Assembly: GCF_012274275.1 (NCBI RefSeq)
Contig: NZ_JAANZA010000002.1
Span: 558,001-622,000 of the forward strand
Reading direction: 5' to 3'
Origin: Cryobacterium sp. BB307
GTDB taxonomy: Bacteria > Actinomycetota > Actinomycetes > Actinomycetales > Microbacteriaceae
DNA: 64,000 bases
The translations under genes were made by a program, and so were the position numbers. This document shows positions 26,943 through 35,672 of the stretch, piece after piece. Below the pieces are notes generated by a model. That model was not told the origin of the DNA. It saw nothing but the letters and a program-made list of their open reading frames with translations, and did no database searches. The stretch's first letter is position 1. Every line of letters starts with the position of its first letter.

Positions 26943-26977
26943 CGAAAACCGGCCCCCGCCGCGAGGCGAGGGCCGGT
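26943..26977 (-). terminator. Intrinsic terminator of the cold-shock gene
   Basis: On the minus strand ACCGGCCCTCGCC pairs with GGCGGGGGCCGGTTTT and is followed by TTTTCGTTT. It lies 13 bp after the csp stop codon, a standard Rho-independent layout. Confidence 0.85.
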
Positions 26978-26989
26978 CCGATTGCTCGA

Positions 26990-27193
26990 TTACATCGGGC
27001 GGATGTTCTCCGCCTGCGGGCCCTTGGGGCCCTGCGCGAGGTCGAACTCGACGCGCTGGTTCTCGTCGAGCGAACGGTAGCCGTTGCCCGAGATTGCCGA
27101 ATAGTGGGCGAACACGTCAGGACTTCCGTCCTCAGGGGCGATGAATCCGAAGCCCTTTTCCGCGTTGAACCACTTGACGGTGCCTACTGCCAT
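26990..27193 (-). CDS. cspA: Cold-shock protein
   Basis: A 67-residue single cold-shock domain, an RNA chaperone. RNP1 appears as [11 protein letters not shown] and RNP2 as VFAHYSAI, with the N-terminal [18 protein letters not shown] precedes the start. The 210-bp region upstream has no gene and is long enough for the structured leader typical of csp mRNAs. A strong terminator follows. Confidence 0.96.
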   Translation of the reverse strand: MAVGTVKWFNAEKGFGFIAPEDGSPDVFAHYSAISGNGYRSLDENQRVEFDLAQGPKGPQAENIRPM

Positions 27194-27402
27194 TTTGTTT
27201 TCTCCTTCAGGAGTCTGCTTGGGCGACCCCGGACTTCGGAGCCGCTCGTCGCGGTGTTCATCTACTCTCCCGAAGGTTCAGCGCCGGCCCCGTAGGTAAG
27301 GCGCTGTCATTCAAGATCTGCGAATACTGCAACTGCGCTCTTGACAGTAGTCCACATTGTTGAGCAACAACAGTGTTTGACGAAGGTCGGGTTAGTGAAT
27401 CG

Positions 27403-28614
27403 TTACTTTTGGGCTAGGGTGTTCGGCTCGAAATCGAGTCGCCAGACAACGAAGGCGAACCAGATCGCCACGATCACGGCCACCACGGATGCCGCGGCGA
27501 ACACCGCCGTCAGTCCCCACAGCCCGACCACCGCGCTCGCGAGCGCCGAGCCCACCGGCAACGCTCCCCAGCTCACAACGCGGGACGCCGAATAGACCCT
27601 GCCGAGCAGCGGCTCCGGCGTGTGGTTCTGCCGGATGGTCGCCACCAGGATGCGCCAGATGCTGGAGCCTGCCCCGGCCAGCACCACGCCGGCTGCCGTC
27701 ACCCAGACGTTGGCGCCGAGAGCTGCCGGAGCGACCAGCAGGATCGTGGTGACCGTGTCAAGGAACAGGAGCGGAGGCATCCGGAACCTGCGAGCGAGGG
27801 CCGGTACGAGCACGGATGCGGCGAGCCCGCCCGCCGCCATGCCAGCGAGGATCAGCCCGTAGCCGGCCGCGTCGAGGTCGAGGTGCTCGTCGCCGAGCGC
27901 GTAGAGGACGAACACGGCACCCCACGCCGACCAGACGAGGTTCATCAGGCCGGTGAAGATCGTGATCGGCCGGAGCAACGGGTGCCGCCACAGGTAGACG
28001 AGCCCGGTGCGCAGCCGGCGGTCCACCGACCCGCGTGGCGGCCGTGGCCGCCGTCGGAGCGCGGCTGCCACGAACGGCAGCCCGGCAAGAGCGAGGAGGT
28101 AGAGCGCAGCCGAACTGGTCGAGGCGAGGCCCAGGCTGATGCCGGCAATGAGTCCGGCGAGGGGCGGGCCGAGCAGTTGGTTCGAGAAGTTGATCGTCGC
28201 TTCGATCCGCGCGTTGGCACCATCGCGCTGACGGATGTCGACGAGCGCGGGCACCAGCGAGGTCAGGGTGGTGTCGGCCAGCACCTCACAGACGCCGTAG
28301 ATGACCGCCGCGGCGAGGATGAGCGGCACCGTCAACTCGCCCCGGACCTGGAGGAACGCGACGACCGCGAACATCGCCCCGCGCGTGCCGTTGACTGACA
28401 GCAGCAGCACCGACCGGTTCACCCGGTCGACGATCCAGCCGCCGTGCAGCCCGAACAGCGGCCAGGCGAGGGTCGCCGCGGTCGTCACCAGGGCGACCTC
28501 GGCGTCGCTGGCGGCGACCGCGATCGCGAGCAGTGGCAGCAGGAAAAGCGCGATGCCGTCACCGAGATTGGCGGCGCCGGTGCTGAACCATAACCCGCGG
28601 AAGCCTGCGCTCAT
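27403..28614 (-). CDS. MFS transporter
   Basis: A 403-residue major facilitator with about 12 membrane segments, starting MSAGFRGLWFSTGAANLGDG. The loop 2-3 motif appears as GGWIVDRVNRSVLL. It resembles the drug-export/enterobactin-exporter-like (MFS_3) group, so export is likely, but the substrate is unknown. The start is uncertain: GGGGAG abuts ATG 28614 directly, and a GTG five codons upstream is an alternative. Divergent from the GNAT gene, sharing a short promoter region. Confidence 0.85.
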   Translation of the reverse strand: MSAGFRGLWFSTGAANLGDGIALFLLPLLAIAVAASDAEVALVTTAATLAWPLFGLHGGWIVDRVNRSVLLLSVNGTRGAMFAVVAFLQVRGELTVPLILAAAVIYGVCEVLADTTLTSLVPALVDIRQRDGANARIEATINFSNQLLGPPLAGLIAGISLGLASTSSAALYLLALAGLPFVAAALRRRPRPPRGSVDRRLRTGLVYLWRHPLLRPITIFTGLMNLVWSAWGAVFVLYALGDEHLDLDAAGYGLILAGMAAGGLAASVLVPALARRFRMPPLLFLDTVTTILLVAPAALGANVWVTAAGVVLAGAGSSIWRILVATIRQNHTPEPLLGRVYSASRVVSWGALPVGSALASAVVGLWGLTAVFAAASVVAVIVAIWFAFVVWRLDFEPNTLAQK

Positions 28615-28701
28615 CTCCCCAGTACACACCGAACCGCCGACGGTCGATCCTCCACCGTCAGTCCCGCGTGGCACGATGGCAGTTGATTGATGGAGGTCAC
28701 G

Positions 28702-29280
28702 GTGGCGACGATCGAGGTGCGGCCAGCACACAACTTCGATGACATGGCGACCATGTTCGCGTCGAAGAACCCGGAGTCGTCGGTGTGCTGGTGCCTGTCC
28801 TGGCGCCTCAGTTCCAAGGAGAACCGGTCGCTGACCGGAACGGCTCGGGCCGACAAGGTGCGCGAGCTGTGCGCGCTCGAGCGGGCGCCGGGGGTGCTCG
28901 CGTTCGTGGACGGCGAGGTGGCCGGATGGGCGGGGGTCGCGCCGCGGTCCGACCTGCACCCGTTCGCGAACTCGAAGAAGATCCCGCACGTCGACGACCT
29001 CCCCGTGTGGACGCTGTGGTGCATCCGGGTGCGGCCGGGGTTCCGCAAGCAGGGTGTGACGCGCGCGCTCATCGACGGCGCGATCGAGTATGCGCGAGCA
29101 TCCGGGGCGCCGGCGATCGAGGGCTATCCGGTCGACAACGGCGACCAGCGCGTCGACCAGACCATGGCCTTCGTCGGCACGCGCGCGATGTTCGAACGCG
29201 CCGGCTTCACCAAGGCCGCGGACACCGATTCGGTCTCCGGCGGCATCCCCCGGATCCTGATGCGACTCCCGCTGGCCTGA
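28702..29280 (+). CDS. GNAT-family N-acetyltransferase
   Basis: A 192-residue acetyltransferase. The acetyl-CoA site is in VRPGFRKQGVTRALIDGAIE (R-x-x-G-x-A type), followed by a C-terminal MFERAGFTKAADTDSVSGG. The N-terminal part has VCWCLSWR, typical of a subgroup of unknown substrate. GTG 28702 is chosen because GGAGG lies 5 nt upstream; the frame extends five codons further but without better signal. It is convergent with the following MFS gene. Confidence 0.85.
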   Translation: MATIEVRPAHNFDDMATMFASKNPESSVCWCLSWRLSSKENRSLTGTARADKVRELCALERAPGVLAFVDGEVAGWAGVAPRSDLHPFANSKKIPHVDDLPVWTLWCIRVRPGFRKQGVTRALIDGAIEYARASGAPAIEGYPVDNGDQRVDQTMAFVGTRAMFERAGFTKAADTDSVSGGIPRILMRLPLA

Positions 29281-29283
29281 CCC

Positions 29284-30498
29284 TCAGGCGCGCTCGCGCG
29301 CTGACTCGAACCGCGGCATCCGGAGGGCGACAACGGATGCGAGCAGCAGAAGCACGAACGCCGACCCGAACGCCGCCGGGTACGAGTATGCGTCGAGCAG
29401 CAGCCCTGCGACGATCGGCCCGATAACCGCACCGAGGTCGGACACCGCCGAGAACACCGCGACCGGCTGGCCGCTGCGCGCGCCGGCCGCGTCGCCGACA
29501 GCCGCAGCGGGAGCGGTCCCCATGAATGCGGATGCCACCCCGTAGACGCACAACAGCGCGATCAGGAGCCAGATGTCGGTGACGAACGCCATCGCGAGCA
29601 TGGAGACGGCGGCAACCGCGAATGAGCCGATGATGGCGGGGCGGCGGCCGACCTTGTCGACGTAGTAGCCGGCGGGTGCGAGTGCCAGCGTCTGGGCGAC
29701 CGCGGCGATCGCGAAGGCGACGCCGGTCCAGAGCTCGGTGCGTCCGAGCGCTTCGACCACGAGGATGGGCACGAGCGCGGACCGCACCCCGAAGGTCGCC
29801 CAGCCGACCGCAAGGGCGGCGACGCACGCGGCCTGGAACCTCCGATCGGCGAGCACCACGCGGAACGGGATGATCGAGGCATCCGGATGCTGCTGGTCGC
29901 GACTGTGCCGCGACGGCGACCGGAGCAGGATCAGGCCGATGACGCCGGCGACCAGGAGCATCGCTGCGTAGAAGAAGAAGGGCGCGCGCAGCGAGATCGT
30001 TGCGAGGAGGCCGCCGATCGCCGGGCCGGCCATCCCGCCGAGCAGGAACCCGCCCTGATAGAAACCGACGGCGCGGCCGCGCATGGACGGTGCGGTTGTC
30101 GCGAGCAGCAGCGACATCGCCGCGATGGTGAACATCGCAGAGCCGATACCGCCCGCACCTCGCAGGATGAGGACCTCGCCGAAGCTCTGCGCCAGCCCCA
30201 CGAGGGCGCTCGACACCGCGACGATGACGATGCCCGCGGTGAGGATGACCCGCTCCCCCAGCCAGTCGACCAGCCGGCCGGTGAAGGTGCTGCCGACCAA
30301 CCGCATGAGCGCGAACGCCGAGACGACCGCGCCTACCTCGGCGTAGCCGACATCGAAGCTGCGGACGTACACGGGCAGCACAGGGATGACGACCCCGAAC
30401 CCGACCATGACGAAGAACGCGATGATCGCGAGGACGACGACATCACGGGACAGGCGCGGAGCATCCGGGTCCCTGGGTCGCTTCCGGATGCCGAACAC
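29284..30498 (-). CDS. MFS transporter
   Basis: A 404-residue major facilitator with 12 predicted helices. The loop 2-3 motif is TGRLVDWLGERVILTAG, and the N-terminal FFVMVGFGVVIPVLPVYVRS resembles the tetracycline/drug efflux (MFS_1, DHA1) group. Probable multidrug or metabolite exporter in the cytoplasmic membrane. It stands alone on its strand, 3 bp from the end of the convergent GNAT gene. Confidence 0.87.
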   Translation of the reverse strand: MFGIRKRPRDPDAPRLSRDVVVLAIIAFFVMVGFGVVIPVLPVYVRSFDVGYAEVGAVVSAFALMRLVGSTFTGRLVDWLGERVILTAGIVIVAVSSALVGLAQSFGEVLILRGAGGIGSAMFTIAAMSLLLATTAPSMRGRAVGFYQGGFLLGGMAGPAIGGLLATISLRAPFFFYAAMLLVAGVIGLILLRSPSRHSRDQQHPDASIIPFRVVLADRRFQAACVAALAVGWATFGVRSALVPILVVEALGRTELWTGVAFAIAAVAQTLALAPAGYYVDKVGRRPAIIGSFAVAAVSMLAMAFVTDIWLLIALLCVYGVASAFMGTAPAAAVGDAAGARSGQPVAVFSAVSDLGAVIGPIVAGLLLDAYSYPAAFGSAFVLLLLASVVALRMPRFESARERA

Positions 30499-30653
30499 CG
30501 ATTCAGACTACGACCACTGGCGGATCCTGAGCCTCCAGGCTGCTCGTGGGCACCGCAATTCGGCGACGTGAGCGTTCACCTCGTTGTCAGGGGAAGGCGT
30601 CTGCGACTTTGTTATGGTGCTTCCGCCCTGGTTCGCCCGAGTGGGAAGGCTCC

Positions 30654-31217
30654 ATGTTTTCAGAGGTGCTGACGGCTGCGCAGGCCGGCGGGCAGTGGGC
30701 GAACCGCATCATCTGGACGGAGTACTCCCCGAAAGTCGCCGCATATCTGCGCGCACGCGGCTCGCTCGAGCCCGACGATCTGACGAGTGAGGTCTTCCTT
30801 ACCGTCTTCGCCCAGCTGGCGGATTTCGAGGGAGATGAGGAACAGTTCCGCGCCTTCGTGTTCACGATCGCGCACCGCCGACTCGTCGACGAACTTCGGA
30901 AGAGATCGAGTCGGGGCCTCCACGTTGAGTGGTCGGAGGAGTCAGACGCGCGCGCGACCAGCAGCGCTGAAAGCCAGGCGATGGAGCGAATCGGAAATGA
31001 CGATGCTCGAGCCCTGCTGGATGGGCTGCCACCCGACCAGCGCGACGTGCTCGTGCTGCGCATCATCGCTGATCTGACGGTGGAGCAGATTGCCGAACTT
31101 CTAGGCAAGCGACCGGGAGCGGTCAAAGCACTGCAACGGCGGGGCCTTGAACGGCTTCGGAAAAAGGTTGGAGCTACCCGTACCCTTTTCGCGGACTCGA
31201 ACGATAGCAAGGTGTGA
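30654..31217 (+). CDS. RNA polymerase ECF-type sigma factor
   Basis: A 187-residue ECF sigma factor. Region 2 is ARGSLEPDDLTSEVFLTVFA through FRAFVFTIAHRRLVDELR; region 4 is LPPDQRDVLVLRIIADLTVE followed by QIAELLGKRPGAVKALQRRG. The ATG at 30654 has GGAAGG upstream; earlier frame sequence is not conserved. The neighbouring gene starts one base after its stop and encodes a membrane protein likely to be its regulator. Targets cannot be inferred. Confidence 0.92.
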   Translation: MFSEVLTAAQAGGQWANRIIWTEYSPKVAAYLRARGSLEPDDLTSEVFLTVFAQLADFEGDEEQFRAFVFTIAHRRLVDELRKRSSRGLHVEWSEESDARATSSAESQAMERIGNDDARALLDGLPPDQRDVLVLRIIADLTVEQIAELLGKRPGAVKALQRRGLERLRKKVGATRTLFADSNDSKV

Positions 31218-31218
31218 G

Positions 31219-32040
31219 ATGAGGAAGCAGTCGATATCCACCGAGGACGCCGCGGCGATTCTCAGTGGGCGCGCGCCAGAGAAGCGGCCGGACCTTGAGG
31301 TCCTGGTCGCTGCCCTTGACGACTTTCGGTCTGCCTCCTTTGAGGCGCCTCCCTTGCCATCGGCAGAGCTGGCGGCTCTCCTGGATGCTCCCCCAGCACC
31401 ACGGATCTCGACTTCGCCAGAGAAAGCTCTGGCGAAGAAGACACGTAACGCGAGGGCAACCGCATGGCGGAGACCCACGCTCCTAGTAAGGAGATCGAAA
31501 TTGTTTGGATGGATTGCCGGCCTGAGCTTGGCCGCGAAGATCAGTGTTGGAGCGACGGCAGCCGCCGTCGGCGTCGTCGGCGCCGGCGCAGCCGAGGTAC
31601 TGCCGGCCCCGGCGCAGGAGGTCTTCGACCAGGTGGTCACGGCGGTGACCCCGTTCGACCGCTCCGGCGAAGTGCGTGAGGAAGACGGCCGCGGCGAGGA
31701 AGTGCGCGAAGTCGCAGAACTTGAGCTGGAAGAGGCGCTGAAGCGCGCGGAGGAGGCCCGCCAGGCCGCAGCGGAGAAGCAGGAAGAAGCCCTCAAGCTG
31801 GCTGAAGAGGCTCGCCAGGCAGCAGCAGACACGCGCGATGAAGCCCTCAAGCTCGCTGACGAGGCCCGCCAGTCTGCAGAGTCGAAGATGGAAGAAGCGC
31901 TCAAACTCGCCGAAGACGCCCGCAAGATCGGGGCCGAGATCCGCGGGGGCGTCGGCGTCGGGGGCGCCGGAACCGAAGCCGGAGTGGAAGTCGGTGTCGA
32001 GGTTCGGGGAGAAGTCGGATCGGAGCAGGGCCGCCCGTAA
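31219..32040 (+). CDS. Membrane protein with 18-residue helical repeats, probable anti-sigma partner
   Basis: A 273-residue protein. The N-terminal cytosolic part (MRKQSISTEDAAAILSGRAP) is in the position of an anti-sigma domain. One membrane helix follows (FGWIAGLSLAAKISVGATAA and AVGVVGAGAA). Outside is a helical region with four 18-residue repeats of the type EALKLAEEARQAAADTRD, encoded by exact-period 54-bp DNA repeats, then a Gly/Val/Glu-rich tail. It starts 1 bp after the sigma gene. The anti-sigma role is inferred from position and topology, as no zinc-binding HxxxCxxC motif is present. Confidence 0.68.
   Translation: MRKQSISTEDAAAILSGRAPEKRPDLEVLVAALDDFRSASFEAPPLPSAELAALLDAPPAPRISTSPEKALAKKTRNARATAWRRPTLLVRRSKLFGWIAGLSLAAKISVGATAAAVGVVGAGAAEVLPAPAQEVFDQVVTAVTPFDRSGEVREEDGRGEEVREVAELELEEALKRAEEARQAAAEKQEEALKLAEEARQAAADTRDEALKLADEARQSAESKMEEALKLAEDARKIGAEIRGGVGVGGAGTEAGVEVGVEVRGEVGSEQGRP
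31729..31944 (+). repeat. Four 54-bp coding tandem repeats
   Basis: Repeat units begin at 31729, 31783, 31837 and 31891, each with GA(A/T)GA(A/G)GC(G/C)CT(G/C)AA(G/A)C at the start. They encode the 18-residue helical units of the membrane partner of the ECF sigma factor. Copies differ mainly at silent or conservative positions. Confidence 0.85.
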
Positions 32041-32053
32041 CCCCAGTAGGTGA

Positions 32054-32083
32054 ATGGGCCTCCGGCATCCGCCGGGGGCCCAT
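32054..32083 (+). terminator. Terminator-like hairpin after the sigma operon
   Basis: ATGGGCCTCCGGC pairs with GCCGGGGGCCCAT around ATCC, 13 bp downstream of the operon stop codon. The tail has few T residues. Confidence 0.65.
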
Positions 32084-32142
32084 CTGCCTGCGCGCGACGG
32101 CCGTGAACCGCGACCCCACCTGGCCTCTTGGTTTGGGCCGAC

Positions 32143-33069
32143 CTAGATCACGACTGGCACGTCAGGCTTCCTAGTGGAACTTTGTACTCCTTGTGCGGGA
32201 AGGAACGCGACCAGCATCGCGGCGCAGATAGCCAGCCGGCCGAGTATCGTGATCGCCTGACCGGTCGCTATCGCGTCGGCGCCGCTCGTCGCGAAGGTAT
32301 CAGCGAGCGACATGCCCATTCCGAAGCTCGCCGTGACGGAGAAGATGGCAGCGAACCCCACGATGAAGAGGCCGATCACCGCGATCCGCCGCCGGTCGAG
32401 AGCATGCGCAAACCGTGGCAGCCCGCACGCGACGAGAAGCGCGAGCGCAGCGAACAGGCACAGGGCTGCCCAGCCGTTGACCATCACGCCACTGGTGCTC
32501 CCTTCGCCGGCGGCACGCATCTCCGCGTAGATCTGGTCCAGCGTCAGGCTCGGCACCTTCGCCAGCGGATTCCAGACGGTGATGTGCTGGTGGCCGATGA
32601 CCACCACCGCGAACGTTGCGAGCGCAAACGGCGTCGCCATCAGCATCCGACCGGCTAGCGAGGATGGTTTGGCTGCAACGGCCGGCGGCCGCGCCCAGAT
32701 GACGACAAACACCGTTCCCGCCAGTGGAAGGAACATCAGCGGGAGGATCGGCAGGAACATCGTCACGGCTGTACCGACGAACACCCCGACGAGGAGGAAT
32801 ACGACGGCAACGGCGCTGGCATCACCCCGCTCGTGGGCCGTTGCGGCTATAGCTCTCCTGCCGCAGATCACGCCGAGAACGGTGAAGACCACCGCCAACA
32901 CGTCGGAAGCCAGACCGAAAGCGACCAGGAGGTCGCTGCCCACCATGTCGTTGATGTAGCGGTAGCCGCCCCAGACGTACGAACCTGCGATCAGAACCGC
33001 TGCCGACGCGATGAGCGCGAGCGCCCGGAGCTTCCAGACGGTCGCGGACGCCGTTGGAGGCTCGCTCAT
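32143..33069 (-). CDS. Hypothetical polytopic membrane protein
   Basis: A 308-residue protein starting MSEPPTASATVWKLRALALI with about eight hydrophobic segments, for example VVFLLVGVFVGTAVTMFLPI and IAVIGLFIVGFAAIFSV. A periplasmic or cytosolic loop (SLTLDQIYAEMRAAGEGSTS) separates the halves. No transporter or enzyme signature is recognised. It lies downstream of the VOC gene on the same strand with an 18-bp gap and may be co-transcribed. Confidence 0.65.
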   Translation of the reverse strand: MSEPPTASATVWKLRALALIASAAVLIAGSYVWGGYRYINDMVGSDLLVAFGLASDVLAVVFTVLGVICGRRAIAATAHERGDASAVAVVFLLVGVFVGTAVTMFLPILPLMFLPLAGTVFVVIWARPPAVAAKPSSLAGRMLMATPFALATFAVVVIGHQHITVWNPLAKVPSLTLDQIYAEMRAAGEGSTSGVMVNGWAALCLFAALALLVACGLPRFAHALDRRRIAVIGLFIVGFAAIFSVTASFGMGMSLADTFATSGADAIATGQAITILGRLAICAAMLVAFLPAQGVQSSTRKPDVPVVI

Positions 33070-33087
33070 GCAGCGCAGTCTCATGAC

Positions 33088-33561
33088 TCACGCCGTGTCG
33101 AAAGCGCGCTGGAGCTCGGCGATGTCCAGTTTGCGCATCTGCAGCATCGACTGCATGGCGGCACTCGCCTTGGCGGAATTCGAATCGGTGAGCAGCTTCT
33201 CTAGCACCGATGGGACGATCTGCCAGGAGACGCCGTACTTGTCTTTCAGCCAGCCGCACATGCTCTCCTCGCCGCCGTCAGCGGTGAGAGCGTTCCAGTA
33301 GCGGTCGACCTCGTCTTGGTCCTCGCAGTCCACGAAGAAGCTGAACGCCTCGTCGAGCTTGAACTGCGGGCCGGCGTTCAGGAAGATGGCCTCCTGCCCG
33401 GCGATGTTGACGCGCACCGAGAGCACGGTCCCCGGCGACGGCGACCCTTCCGGGTACACGCTCGTGTCTAGAATCTTCGAACCGTCGAACACCGAACAGT
33501 AGAGTTCGGCGGCTTCCTGCGCCTGGTTGTCGAACCACAGGTGGGGCGTGATCTTATTCAT
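33088..33561 (-). CDS. VOC-family protein (PhnB/3-demethylubiquinone methyltransferase-like)
   Basis: A 157-residue vicinal-oxygen-chelate fold protein. Motifs include ITPHLWFDNQAQEAAELYCS at the N-terminus, the central FSFFVDCEDQDEVDRYWNAL and the C-terminal CGWLKDKYGVSWQIVPSVL, diagnostic of the PhnB-like group often mislabelled as 3-demethylubiquinone methyltransferase. No demonstrated reaction. It is followed closely by a membrane protein gene. Confidence 0.9.
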   Translation of the reverse strand: MNKITPHLWFDNQAQEAAELYCSVFDGSKILDTSVYPEGSPSPGTVLSVRVNIAGQEAIFLNAGPQFKLDEAFSFFVDCEDQDEVDRYWNALTADGGEESMCGWLKDKYGVSWQIVPSVLEKLLTDSNSAKASAAMQSMLQMRKLDIAELQRAFDTA

Positions 33562-33696
33562 CGCTGACTCCCTTTGTGTCGGTCCGCACCATGCTAGACA
33601 GCGTTGACCCCGCAGTCACGCCCCGACTCCGGATGCGTTGGTGCCAGCCATACGCGGCATCCACGCGCAACGGACACGAGACGGCCGCTGGCGAAT

Positions 33697-34734
33697 TCAA
33701 CGCGGGTGGGTCAGCACCCAGGCCGCTGCGGCGGCGCGAGATGGGACGCCGAGTTTGGTGCGCGCGTTGGCGACGTGCCGGTGGACCGTGTGTGCGCTGA
33801 GGACCAACCGGTCGGCGATCTGAGCGTCGGTCAGACCTTGGGCGACCAGCGTCAGCACTTCGCGCTCACGCGCCGTGAGAGCTACTGGAGTGCGCTGTTC
33901 GGCCGGTGAGCGCTGCGGCAGCCCGCCGAGGAAGCGTTCGATCGCATCGACGACGGCGCGACTATCGCCTAACCAGGGGAAATGGTCCTCGCCGTCCAGT
34001 TCGACGAACGTCGCACCGGGCACCGTGTCGGCCACCTCGCGGCCGAGCGCAAACGGGATGGCCCGGTCGCCTCGTCGGTGCAGCACCAGTGTCGGTACAC
34101 GCACGCGCGACAGGTACGCGGTCGAGTCCATCTCATACACCTCGCGCAGCGCCTTCGACGCTGCTTCAGGTGAGGCGGACCGTCGCTGGAACCGAGCGAA
34201 CTGTTCCCGGTCATTGGCTGTCGCGTTCGGGAGGAACACGTCCGCCAGGACTCGCGCGCCGAGCCCCCATTGGTCTTCGACCATCGACACCATCAGCTCC
34301 CGCGCAGACTCAGAGGCGATGTCCTCACCGCGTGGATAGCTGCCGTAGAGCACCAATCGGTCCACACGCTCAGGATGCTGGGCGGCGTAGGCCGAGGCGA
34401 CCGCGGATCCTGCAGAAGCACCTAGCAGGGAGAGTCGAGGATGGTCGATGCTCTCGAGCAGACCGGCCAGGGCCGCCAGCTCATCGTCGAGACTGGCCGG
34501 AGGCGGCCCGTCGCGATCGGACAGGCCGGTGCCGGGCCGGTCGTAGCGGATGACGGTGTGCCGGCGAGCGAGGGCATGCACGAACTTCTGGAACGCGGGA
34601 TCGTCCCAATTCAGCGCCAAGTGGCTGGCCCACCAGCCACCGATCACCAGTGGCGTTCCGGAACCGACGGAACACCAGGCCACCGTACGGTCACCGACCT
34701 GAGTGTGCCGTACAACCTGCTCGTGCGCCGTCAT
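33697..34734 (-). CDS. Alpha/beta-hydrolase fused to LuxR-type DNA-binding domain
   Basis: A 345-residue one-component regulator candidate. Residues 1 to about 265 form an alpha/beta-hydrolase: YDRPGTGLSDRDG, nucleophile elbow LLGASAGSAVASAY, acid in LVLHRRGDRAIPF, histidine in ELDGEDHFPWLGD. Residues 280-345 are a LuxR helix-turn-helix: LTAREREVLTLVAQGLTDAQ then IADRLVLSAHTVHRHVANAR and TKLGV. The triad looks intact, so the hydrolase could sense or hydrolyse a small ester or lactone ligand and control transcription. Divergent from the thioesterase-like gene, a plausible target. Confidence 0.88.
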   Translation of the reverse strand: MTAHEQVVRHTQVGDRTVAWCSVGSGTPLVIGGWWASHLALNWDDPAFQKFVHALARRHTVIRYDRPGTGLSDRDGPPPASLDDELAALAGLLESIDHPRLSLLGASAGSAVASAYAAQHPERVDRLVLYGSYPRGEDIASESARELMVSMVEDQWGLGARVLADVFLPNATANDREQFARFQRRSASPEAASKALREVYEMDSTAYLSRVRVPTLVLHRRGDRAIPFALGREVADTVPGATFVELDGEDHFPWLGDSRAVVDAIERFLGGLPQRSPAEQRTPVALTAREREVLTLVAQGLTDAQIADRLVLSAHTVHRHVANARTKLGVPSRAAAAAWVLTHPR

Positions 34735-34886
34735 AACCGGATTGTAGAAAGCGGATGCCCGATGTCAAGCGTCGTCGTCTCAGCCGACTCCGCGTCCGCA
34801 GCCCGTCCGGGTGGCCGGATCGGGCCATACAAGGTTGGCCGGTTCCGGGGATGAGGCCAGTGGGCCCGCCGCAGTTAGGTAGCGGT

Positions 34887-35639
34887 ATGAAAACAACGAC
34901 CAACACGCTGCGTATCGACGCTCGCCTCAACGGCCCACCCGACAGCGCCAACGGCGGATTCGCCAGCGGCACGATCGCCGAGACGCTGGGCGGCACAGCG
35001 AGCGTCCGGCTCATCCGGCCGATTCCCCTCGACAACCCGCTGGAGGTGGAGATCGATGTCGACGGGATCACAGCCTCGGTCACCGACTCGCACGACCAGG
35101 TCGTCGCGGAGGTCAGACGAGTCGATCCGTTCACGATGATGCCTCCCGTGGTGCCCAGTTTCGCTGACGCTGAGGCGGCACGTGCCGCTAGTCCCCTCCA
35201 GGGTGCACGCCACTTGTTGTCGGATTGCGTGGTGTGCGGGGCTGCGCGTCGGGACGGACTGGGGGTGACGCCAGGGCCGCTGGTGAACCGAAGCGACGTG
35301 CTCGCGGCCCCCTTCGCGCCACATGAACGGGACGCCACCGACGGCGTCGTCCATCCGGCAGCCGTCTGGGGTGCTCTCGACTGCCCCAGCTACCCGGCGA
35401 CGTTTTTGCGCGACCGTCGGCTCGGTCTACTCGGCACTTTGACAGCTCACCGGAACCGTGACGTGTTCCTCGGTGAACGGCTCGTTGCGGTCGGGTGGAC
35501 CATCGAACAGCACGGTCGATCCGCCCAGACGGCCAGTGCACTCCTCGACGAGCGCGGCGACGTTGTCGCGTCTGCTCGCGCCGTATGGATCGAGCTCAGG
35601 CACCAGTGGTTGGTGCGGCTCGTTGGCCGATTCCGCTGA
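34887..35639 (+). CDS. Hotdog-fold thioesterase-like protein
   Basis: A 250-residue protein with features of double-hotdog acyl-CoA thioesterases: NGGFASGTIAETLGGTASVR with long strands after (PLEVEIDVDG), and a second hotdog ending DERGDVVASARAVWIEL. The start at ATG 34887 (MKTTTNTLRI) has TTAGGTAGCGG upstream. A central CVVCG pair (DCVVCGAARRDG) might bind metal. Probably acts on an acyl thioester of unknown type; it is followed by a methyltransferase after 33 bp. Confidence 0.65.
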   Translation: MKTTTNTLRIDARLNGPPDSANGGFASGTIAETLGGTASVRLIRPIPLDNPLEVEIDVDGITASVTDSHDQVVAEVRRVDPFTMMPPVVPSFADAEAARAASPLQGARHLLSDCVVCGAARRDGLGVTPGPLVNRSDVLAAPFAPHERDATDGVVHPAAVWGALDCPSYPATFLRDRRLGLLGTLTAHRNRDVFLGERLVAVGWTIEQHGRSAQTASALLDERGDVVASARAVWIELRHQWLVRLVGRFR

Positions 35640-35672
35640 TCATCACCGATCACCACTGGACCGGAGGACAAC

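Noticed and set aside
31101-31925. Serine/alanine-rich frame antisense to the repeat protein, hinting at a surface protein
   Set aside because: The composition is the complement of the Glu/Ala helical repeats on the coding strand.
31729-31944. Regular 54-bp repeats considered as a CRISPR-like array
   Set aside because: There are no unique spacers; the repeats are contiguous and in frame within a coding sequence, and no cas gene is present.
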